Origin: Branchiostoma belcheri
Lineage: Eukaryota; Chordata; Leptocardii; Amphioxiformes; Branchiostomatidae
Direction of reading: 5' to 3'
Length of the DNA stretch: 64,000 nt
NCBI RefSeq assembly: GCF_001625305.1
Contig: NW_017803963.1
Coordinates: 57,425 to 121,424 of the forward strand
Shown: positions 57,091-64,000 of the stretch, in pieces
Position numbering within the stretch: position 1 is the stretch's first letter
How the letters are laid out: each line of letters begins with the position of its first letter
Notes under the pieces: generated by a model
Database searches by the model: none
What the model saw: only the letters and a program-made list of their open reading frames with translations
What the model was told of the DNA's origin: nothing
Program-made: the position numbers and the translations under genes

Positions 57091-58363
57091 CGAGGGGTGT
57101 TCAAAAAGTTCTCGGCCTCACCTACAAAACGTCATGGCAGTAAAATTTTTCTCACACTATTTTTTTAATATAGTCCTCTCTAACTACAATACACTTGGTC
57201 CAGTGATGTTCCAGTTTTGTTTTCCCCTTGTGGAATAAGGTTGCATCTGGACCCCCCAGATCGGCCTCAACCGCATAGATTACGTCATCATTACCATCAA
57301 AACGATAACCACGTAAGTGGAACTTGAGTTTAGGAAACAGGTAGAAGTCCAAGGGTGCTAGGTCAGGTGAATTGGAAGGGTGGGGTTAGACTGCAAACCC
57401 AAATTCGTTTGCTGCTGGCACTGATCCCTGTGCTGTGTGGACAGGCGCATTGTCAGCACGCCAGCTCGGAGCTTTCCTCTCCTTTTCTCTTTGATCGTTG
57501 TCCTCAAATGTCGTAATTCTGTTTAATAGTACTCTCCATTGATGCGTTAACCCCTTCGCAGGTAGTCAATCATGATTACTTCCTTACTGTCCCAGAAAAC
57601 AGAGGCAAAAACCCTGTAAACGGACGAAAGTCGCTAAAACTTCTTTGGGGGGCCAGGAAAAATTCTTTATCCATTGTTTGCTCTGCTGATTTGATTCGGG
57701 GTGAAAGTGGTGAACCCAGCTCATCTTGGGTTACAAATGTTTTGAGAAAATTGCACGCATTGGACTGAATTCGTTCCTTGAAATGTCCCGCCTGTTTAAC
57801 TTCTGATGTTCAGAAAACATTCGAGGCACCCACCATGCAGACAGTTTGTTCATCCCCAGGATGTTCGACAAAACATTGTGAACTGAGCCAAAACAAAGGC
57901 CAAAGACTCTGCTACATGTCGGACAGTCTCACATCTGTCATTCACTACCGTGTGATTGATGGCCTCAACTGGATTGTCCGTGGTGCTGATTTGTGGCATC
58001 CTGACCTATGTTCATCTTTTGTGCTCTCCTTGCCGCGCTTGTAGCTAGCAACCCATTTCTTTATAGTTTAATAAGAAGGGGAGTCATCACCAAGTGTCTT
58101 GACCATGTCTTCATGGATTTCCTTAGGAGACATCCCTTTTTATCGATACACTTGATCACAGCACACGGTGCTGTTGCGGCCATTTTGTGATTTTGCCCTC
58201 ACCCACCCCATTTTCACGGGGCGTCACGTGCTAATTAATGAATATAAAAATTTGAATTTTTGTGTGCAGTGATGTAAGACGTCATAGTATACAGCTATAT
58301 TAAAGAATAGGAGTATGACCTTTATTTTCTAGGTTGGGCCGAGAACTTTTTGAACACCCCTCG
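57091..58363 (-). mobile_element. Mariner-type transposon nested in the Harbinger-like element
   Basis: Ends CGAGGGGTGTTCAAAAAGTT and AACTTTTTGAACACCCCTCG are exact inverted repeats with TA at both sides (57089-57090, 58364-58365), the Tc1/mariner target. It contains a broken transposase on the minus strand. Confidence 0.93.
57152..58185 (-). pseudogene. Mariner transposase, many frameshifts
   Basis: Minus-strand pieces: IHEDMVKTLGDDSP-like helix-turn-helix (58.1 kb), WVAS and DEHRSGCH-like linker (58.0 kb), a DNAPVHTA segment (57.45 kb) containing the second catalytic Asp, then SPDLAPLDFYLFPKLKFHLR (third Asp) and HHWTKCIVVREDYIKK. DxAPxHxA and DLxPxDFxLFPxLK are diagnostic. Frameshifts and a stop after FGFAV inactivate it. 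Confidence 0.85.
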
Positions 58364-59339
58364 TATAAGTCCATAATCTCTAGATGTTTCATGACATTGA
58401 GTTTATATTCGCCCATAGCTTTTATGCTCCTAGATTGTTTATAAACTATTTTGTGCTGATCTACGTACACATTTTCTCGGACAAAAAAAAACAGTCAACT
58501 GGAGTATAATCCCAAAGTACAGGCAACAAAAAGCAACTATTCTATGTTAAATATAGATATTTTGATAATATGCAAAATGGCCAGCCCTATCATTATTTTG
58601 GGAGGAGGCGGTACAAGGGTGTTCTTTTGTGCTAAAAAGTGTCAAAATGCATTTTTGTAAAACATACTGCACTGTAGGAAAGACGCTTTCCCAATAATCA
58701 TCTACCAATAATGAGAAAAACATATTAGAAAGAGCCATCTTAACATATTTATCAACTCATTCATTTTTGGGGGGTCACATCTCACTTAAAATGCTCCAGG
58801 AGGTCTGTTAACAATGGGGTCTAGAAGAGCAGGTATCCCGGGTGTAGCCCTGGTGTTTGGCAAAGATCTGTACGCAACCATTGCGCTTCTCATACGTACA
58901 CGTTACAAATACGTACAATGCGCTTTCCTGTTGCAATACCAACGGTACTAAAGCGCTGGAAGTACGCAGTGCATTCGTCCATTGTACGGAGCTTATGCAC
59001 AGGTACAGTTCCAGGTGCAGATAAGTATAAGCCGCGTGTCCCCCACAACCACATAGCGCACTCATACCGTGCTTGACCGATGCATTGCGTATTAAAAACG
59101 CATGACCTGCGTAACAGCGTACGCAGCATAGTTTTGAGCATGCTCAAAACTATCCTGCGTACTGAGCCGGGCGGTACGTGTGCTGTGCGTATGCCAGCGT
59201 TCAAAAAACTTACACAAAACGATAGAGATGCATATGAAGTGCGCATTTTGCGTACGACTGCGTATGAAAAAAATGTCCGTACGCAACTCATACGCAAGAC
59301 GATTCGCAGAAGTGTGACAGGGCCCTTAGGCAGGTGCCT

Positions 59340-59583
59340 GTTCTTCCGCCCGACGGGCCCCGGGCAGTGAGGTTACGGCGTCGCTTCGGCGTACTTCGCC
59401 GAACGGGGCCCGAAGTGATTTTAACTCTGAGTTAAAATCGATTCGGCGACCGCTCGGGGCCAAAAATAGGCCGGCAGCCGTCGGGAAGCCCGCCGGTCTC
59501 CGTCCAGGTCAGGTTCGGTAGTGCCAAAAAACACGCCGAACACGCGCCGAGCGGGCCCCTTTCTTGAATTGTGACCTAAGCAT
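59340..59583. repeat. GC-rich MITE family G, copy 2
   Basis: Close to 29757-30025: GGCCCGAAGTGATTTT, GGCGACCGCTCGGGGCCAAA and the end CCTTTCTTGAATTGTGACCT. Confidence 0.65.
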
Positions 59584-60093
59584 AAGACGGCAGGAAGCTT
59601 CAACCCTGTCAAGCAGCTATGCCGCAAATACTTCCGATTTTTTGCGTGGGGTGCAGTGATCAGTGTCCGCTGGAGTAAAACAATCAAATTCGAGGAACGG
59701 ACCATCCAAATACCCATCCCCCGTGTTCCTGGCTCCCCCCTCTGCCCTACATCAGCCCTGGAGAAAGCGTTCTCCATTACATCCGCAGCGAACCCAGACG
59801 GGCCGGCCTTCGTTCTCCCCCAGGAAACGGGGTCGGATTACTTGCCGCTGACACACCAACCGCTCGTGACTTTGTTACGGCAGCTGTTACACCTGAGCGG
59901 ATACCCGCAGACCAAGTACAGCGGACACAGCCTCCGTCGCGGCGGCGCGACTTGGGCTAGCGACTGAGGCGTCCCAGCCGACCTGATCAAGCTGCAGGGA
60001 GACTGGAAATCGAACGCATACCAGCGATACACAACTGTAACACTTGAAGGACGTTTGTGGACTGTTCGAACAATGGCGCAGGCCCTAGTATAG
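59584..60093 (+). pseudogene. Tyrosine recombinase C-terminal domain (Crypton/DIRS type)
   Basis: Reads KQLCRKYFRFFAWGAVISVR, then PRVPGSPLCPTSALEKAF, YSGHSLRRGGATWASD, a TGA at 59966-59968, and VPADLIKLQGDWKSNAYQRY. HSLRRGGAT is the catalytic HxxR box and GDWKSxAYQRY holds the catalytic His/Trp-to-Tyr tail. One internal stop. The N-terminal half is missing. Confidence 0.85.
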
Positions 60094-60236
60094 GGTTTAG
60101 CATTTGTAATGATTATAGTGTAGAAATTAGATCTCTACCGTAACCCTTGGTGTAGGGCTCCTTTCTGTTATATAAGTTTTAACCACCTGCATGCGTATAC
60201 TCCTTTATCTCTGACAGGGGGTTTGGAGAAAAATTT

Positions 60237-60608
60237 GTATTATCATTGTTATTTTAATAAAAATGATACCCCCCAGTCAGGCGCCGTACATTATGCCTTG
60301 ATTAAATGTAGAAATAAAGTTTGTTTATTTGAGTTTTAGTCCGCATACCGAAGCAGAAGCGTAACTAATCAAGACCAGGCGTGCGGGAAGCAGGCCCGGG
60401 ATCATTGGCAGGCGCAAGAAGCGGTGCGGAAAATTACCCACTCGCCCACTACCAAAACGTAACGATAGAATTCTATTTAACATACTTGTATATAATCGCC
60501 TTGTGTATACTACACCTTCTCCATAGGAGAAAAATTTTGTTTATCATTGTTATTTTAATAAAAATGATACCCCCCAGTCAGGCATCGTACATTATGCCTA
60601 GATTAAAT
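60237..60608. repeat. Pair of ~70-bp direct repeats after the recombinase
   Basis: TTATCATTGTTATTTTAATA then AAAATGATACCCCCCAGTCAGG occurs at about 60238 and again at about 60542, each followed by GTACATTATGCCT and GATTAAAT. Could be terminal direct repeats of a tyrosine-recombinase element. Confidence 0.6.
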
Positions 60609-60944
60609 ATCCACAACAACTTTTTTGTGTTGTGATTTTGATTGTTTATAAATACTACGTACTGGGGAAAACTGCGGAAAAAACGGTTATGCATAACAAA
60701 GTATAAAGATAAACCCATCTCCAAGCTTGAAAATAAATTCAGCTTCTCTGTAATTTTTTTTAAATTTCACCATCTAAAGACAAGATGGCACACTTCGATT
60801 TTTTCAACGTTTTTTTATTCCAACATTTCATGACTAGACATGGTGGTGACACACTCAAGTTTTTTTAAACTTATTAAATGCCGCCACCTACCTAGAGCAA
60901 AAATATACGACAGGACAATACTTATATTAATTTCAGTGAAATGC
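60609..60944. other. AT-rich, no feature recognised
   Basis: Contains A/T runs only. Confidence 0.35.
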
Positions 60945-61085
60945 GGAAAGCCGTGTAAAGTGCCCTTCTGAAGGGCACAGCATCGGTGGCATGGCAGGTT
61001 TCTAACCCACGACCTCTTGGTTCCTAGCCGAACTCTCTACGATCACGCCACACAACCCAACTGTTACGCCACATGACCTTACTGT
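60945..61085 (-). repeat. tRNA-derived SINE copy 2
   Basis: Minus strand has GTGGCGTGATCGTAGAGAG (A-box-like), GGTCGTGGGTTAGAAACC (B-box-like) and TGTGCCCTTCAGAAGGGCAC. Confidence 0.6.
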
Positions 61086-61379
61086 AATCATTGTACAGCA
61101 ATGGGAAATGATTATAATTTTAAAAAGGCGTGACGGGTCACTCTGAAAAAAAAAATACAAACTGCTTCAACATTTGCTTTGGCTACGTGGCCGAAAGCGG
61201 ATATTGAAACTTATTCCGTAACTTTGGCAATTAAAGTTAGCTATTCCAGTACTAAAGTAATTAAAATATACCTACATTCACAAAGGTTGAATAATCAAGG
61301 CTAAATATCATACCATGTCGAGACGTCACCCAGGGATATGATCATGCTTGATGGTCAAGGCTAGAGAATCATATCATGT

Positions 61380-61490
61380 TGCCCGAATTACTGGGGTCGT
61401 GTGACATAACGGCACAGAACTCGACTAGGAGCAAAGGGGTCCCCGTTTCGAGTCCTAAAATGCCATATTGTGCCCTTTAAGAAAGGCACT
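61380..61490 (+). repeat. tRNA-derived SINE copy 3
   Basis: Plus strand has GTCGTGTGACATAACGGCAC, GTCCCCGTTTCGAGTCC (B-box-like) and TGTGCCCTTTAAGAAAGGCA, the conserved tail hairpin seen in copies 1 and 2. Confidence 0.6.
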
Positions 61491-62099
61491 TTTCTAACTC
61501 AGCTAAAAGTAAAAATGAGTTTCGTCTGCCCTGTTTTTGTTGGTTTGTGTGGGACACAACATCAGCAACAGCTTACCAAGTACCACGTGTATTTTATTGT
61601 TACAATTTAAAAAAATGTTGGGACGTCGACTAGATAGTACAGGGTAGATGCATGTCATGTTGGGCGTCTATGCACTGCGAGATCATATCTCCGACACATA
61701 AATCAAAGAACAAAACGTCGACAAGGGTCAGACATCCAGGTAATACAATACGCCAAAAATCAGTTACTTAAGCAACTGGATATGATTTTGGAAACGGTCA
61801 GACGTTTCAGCTAGTATCCAATAGCTTTAGACAGTGACCAAGAGACCAGAGGAGAAATGCATAAAACTATTGATTGATATGCAAATAAATACAATTGTTT
61901 TTAAATCGAAAAGGGAACAAAAATCAGACAAGTCAAGACAAGATACTAATAATGCAAATTAGCAAGACAGCTCCTGTTATACATAACAGGAGCTTAAGTG
62001 TTAAGTGTTGTTAAGCTAAGCTTTGTTCCCTGATGTTTGACTGATAAAGATATGGGAGAAAATGTCTACATTTCCGGCAGATGTTTGAAGAGGTATGTC
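61491..62099. other. AT-rich sequence with one perfect hairpin
   Basis: AGCTCCTGTTATACATAACAGGAGCT lies at about 61969-61994, as arms AGCTCCTGTTAT and ATAACAGGAGCT. Nothing else recognised. Confidence 0.5.
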
Positions 62100-62291
62100 C
62101 AAACTACACGTTACGACAGCTGTCTTCGCGTCCAAAAACCCTACTCAAAATGACATTAACTGTTCATGATATGTAGATTAAATATTCAAGCTTGCCAACT
62201 ATTAAAAGGATCAGCAAAAACGACTTAACTCACATAGTGTGAAATCTTGCTCAACAATACTAAACTAGAAAGTCAGCGTTCTTTTACTCAC

Positions 62292-62330
62292 CTTTTCGCA
62301 GACTTGACTGTCTGCTGTTTCCACCGACCG
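62292..62330 (-). other. First exon 1c (5'UTR, most distal)
   Basis: Donor AAAAG|GTGAGT at 62291 and a TATA-like TTATATAC at about 62360-62366. The sequence around CGCAGACTTGACTG aligns with exon 1a, and the neighbouring intron also aligns (AGATTAAAT and ACTAGA blocks). Confidence 0.45.
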
Positions 62331-62359
62331 TCTCACTTTTGTACGAAATATCGCTCTTG

Positions 62360-62438
62360 TATATAACGATTTCTTGTGTAAACCATGACGCTAATGCCAA
62401 TAATAGTAATTGTGTGTTTTGTGGACTTAGATCTTAAA
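62360..62438 (-). promoter_or_regulatory. Promoter module 3: TATA plus conserved element
   Basis: The element at 62421-62438 is identical to module 1 over 18 bases and extended by a shared ATTTCATTAT. The TATA-like box is at 62360-62365. Confidence 0.6.
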
Positions 62439-62979
62439 GGATTTCATTATCCATATACCACAGATGTGGCAAAGTGACTGTATTATTGATATTTTGTAGA
62501 AGATGCCTGCGTTTCTATATAGCGAAGGGCAATGCCTCTTCTATATGTATTTAATAACATGACTATACGTTTCAAAATATAGTTCGCTGGAGCCCCAAAA
62601 CTTTAATTGCGTGAAGTATGGAAAACATTTTAAACGAATATTAGCATATGAATTACATGGCTCATATTCAATCTTTGCGAAAGTTATTCTAAAATGTCAG
62701 TAGTAATGTTGTGTATGACTCGATTCCCATTGTTAATGTATTAACCCGTGTTATCAATATTCCTTATATTGTACGCATTAGCAACATACGAGCATCGAGC
62801 AAATAAACATGTTCACATCATATATAGCAGTACTTCTTTTTGACCTTTGTGTAAGAAATTGTACTTTGGAAAGCTGTTAAAAGAACAGGAAGCAATATGG
62901 CACTTTTAGCTGTTTTCAAAAGCTTTGTTTTTATATGGTAAGCACGTCTGGTTGCTTGACCTTTTTATACGCCTGTGTT

Positions 62980-63190
62980 CTTTATATTGTGCGTGTCAGC
63001 AAAATTCGATGTTGAGCAAATAAACATGTTCACATCATATATTGCAGTACTTCTTTTTGACCATTGAATATGAAGCTTTTACTTATGAGTATTTGGGAAG
63101 TTGTTGAAAGCACAGAAAATAATATGGCCATTCGACTATATTCAAAAGCTTTATTTTTAATGACAAGCCTGCCTTGTTGCTTGACTAGTA
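62980..63190 (-). repeat. Tandem promoter duplication, partial unit 4
   Basis: Repeats the upstream block of unit 3 (GAGCAAATAAACATGTTCAC, then GCAGTACTTCTTTTTGACC) about 200 bases on. No TATA, exon or conserved element copy accompanies it. Confidence 0.5.
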
Positions 63191-63659
63191 CGACGCCCTT
63201 AGTAGCGCTTTTTTGTAGACTTTAAACAGCTGGTTTGCCATCATTGCTTCTTCCTTTTGACACCTTCCTAAATACTAATTAGTAAACGGTTCTTATGTTA
63301 ATGTCGATTCTAGGTATCTTTATTTTTCTTCCACATGTGCCGGCTTGCTTTATTATCGTATTAAGTATCTTGGTACCATCAATAAAAGTATACTTTGTTT
63401 ACATTGGGATGTCCGTATTAAAGGACGCACTGATATTTACCGTGCAGCTAGACTCTGTGTGATGTTATTACCTATGTCAAGATATTATTATTGTTCAGAT
63501 TTTATTTTACTCAAGTAATATTGGTCTTTTTGCACGTATTTAAATGTAATAATTTTATCAAATGCGTAAGATAGATCTGTTATCAGGCGTGTTTTAAAGT
63601 CTAGATATTTGTAATACAATAATCTTGCCAGTGCCAATATATGGGTAATTATTCCAGTC

Positions 63660-64000
63660 AAGATGTAAGTCCACAAAGCACACCACCAAAATTGTTGCGA
63701 ACGTGTAACATGTAGTGAAGCTGCTGTCCAATTCGTGGGTGACCTTGAATATTGTAATGATTCTTTACTTTGGTATCAATAACACACTCCTCTTTAGGAC
63801 GAGGTAATATGACTGCAGTTTTTTTAAAGATTTGAAGCATGGGGAGTCCAACATACCTCTCAGACGACTCAAAAGGGCTGTAAAGGTTGTTCCTATAATT
63901 GTGCCTCAGGGATTTAAAAAAGAGCCTCAATTTTGATATATGGGTAAATAAGGGTAAAAAACGACAAATATTGACAAAAACTATACTTTAATTCAGAAGT
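63660..64000. repeat. Diverged duplicate of 42935-43350
   Basis: GTGACCTTGAATATTGTAAT, TGATTCTTTAC, GAAGCATGGGGAGTCCA and TATATGGGTAAATA match the earlier region in the same order. Runs off the window. Confidence 0.5.

Larger units (their letters stand above)
56446..59325. mobile_element. PIF/Harbinger-like TIR element (TTA target duplication)
   Basis: Ends GGGCCCTGTCACACTTCTGC and its exact complement, flanked by TTA on each side (56443-56445, 59326-59328), the 3-base target of PIF/Harbinger elements. The next 50 bases also pair (TTGCGTATGATTTGCGTAC form). Interior lacks its own transposase and hosts a mariner insertion. Confidence 0.7.
62100..62930 (-). repeat. Tandem promoter duplication, unit 3
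   Basis: Holds first exon 1c and the upstream block CAAATAAACATGTTCACATC at about 62800, then AAAGCTGTTAAAAGAACAGG near 62872, both shared with unit 2. Confidence 0.52.

Noticed and set aside
60945-61490. tRNA-like A and B boxes
   Set aside because: The copies are diverged, cannot form a full cloverleaf by eye and share a SINE tail, so they are SINEs rather than tRNA genes.

Overview
The window looks like genomic DNA from an invertebrate deuterostome, most likely an amphioxus (Branchiostoma). The reasons are a large-intron gene for a shuffled extracellular-matrix protein, all introns GT-AG, and introns packed with many kinds of transposon (non-LTR, Penelope, DIRS, mariner, hAT-like, CACTA-like, Kolobok-like, Harbinger-like, tRNA-derived SINEs). 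The phylum-level call is an inference; no marker gene fixes the genus.

One host gene dominates and runs on the minus strand from about 46-62 kb down to 0.6 kb. By reading splice sites I assembled 24 coding exons (start codon at 45684-45686, stop at 995-997). Their phases agree at every junction and sum to 3189 bases (1062 residues). Domain order is signal peptide, EMI-like, four EGF, CCP/sushi, an unnamed ~170-residue domain, GCC2/GCC3 (ephrin-receptor-like), EGF, thrombospondin type 3 calcium repeats, thrombospondin C-terminal lectin-like domain. This is a thrombospondin-superfamily protein of the sushi-thrombospondin kind, not a classical thrombospondin: no laminin-G, coiled coil, VWC or TSR domain was found.

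Upstream of the start codon there are three homologous promoter/first-exon modules (about 46.2, 53.9 and 62.3 kb). Each has a TATA-like box, a splice donor and a nearly invariant element around GTGGACTTAGATCTTAAA. A partial fourth lies at 63.0 kb. They look like tandem duplicates and may be alternative promoters of the same gene. Two decayed EGF exon relics (about 23.2 and 29.5 kb) suggest the gene once had more EGF exons.

Layout: 0-2.2 kb, 3' end of the gene. 2.5-8.1 kb, a CACTA/EnSpm-like element with TTTACC subterminal repeats, a hairpin satellite and a nested hAT-like insertion. 8.1-14.7 kb, the C-terminal and type 3 repeat exons. 14.9-16.9 kb, a TIR element and a Penelope remnant. 17.0-17.5 kb, the novel-domain exon. 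17.6-21.3 kb, nested LINEs. 21.9-23.0 kb, CCP and EGF exons. 23.7-27.5 kb, a LINE holding a 367-bp-arm foldback with a P2X7-like zinc domain. 27.5-31.9 kb, MITEs, LINE ends and EGF exons 1-2. 32-36.4 kb, repeats. 36.9-40.1 kb, a DIRS-like element. 40.6-46.3 kb, EMI and signal exons plus the proximal promoter. 46.5-64 kb, repeats, two distal promoters, a Harbinger-like element with nested mariner, a tyrosine recombinase remnant and SINEs.
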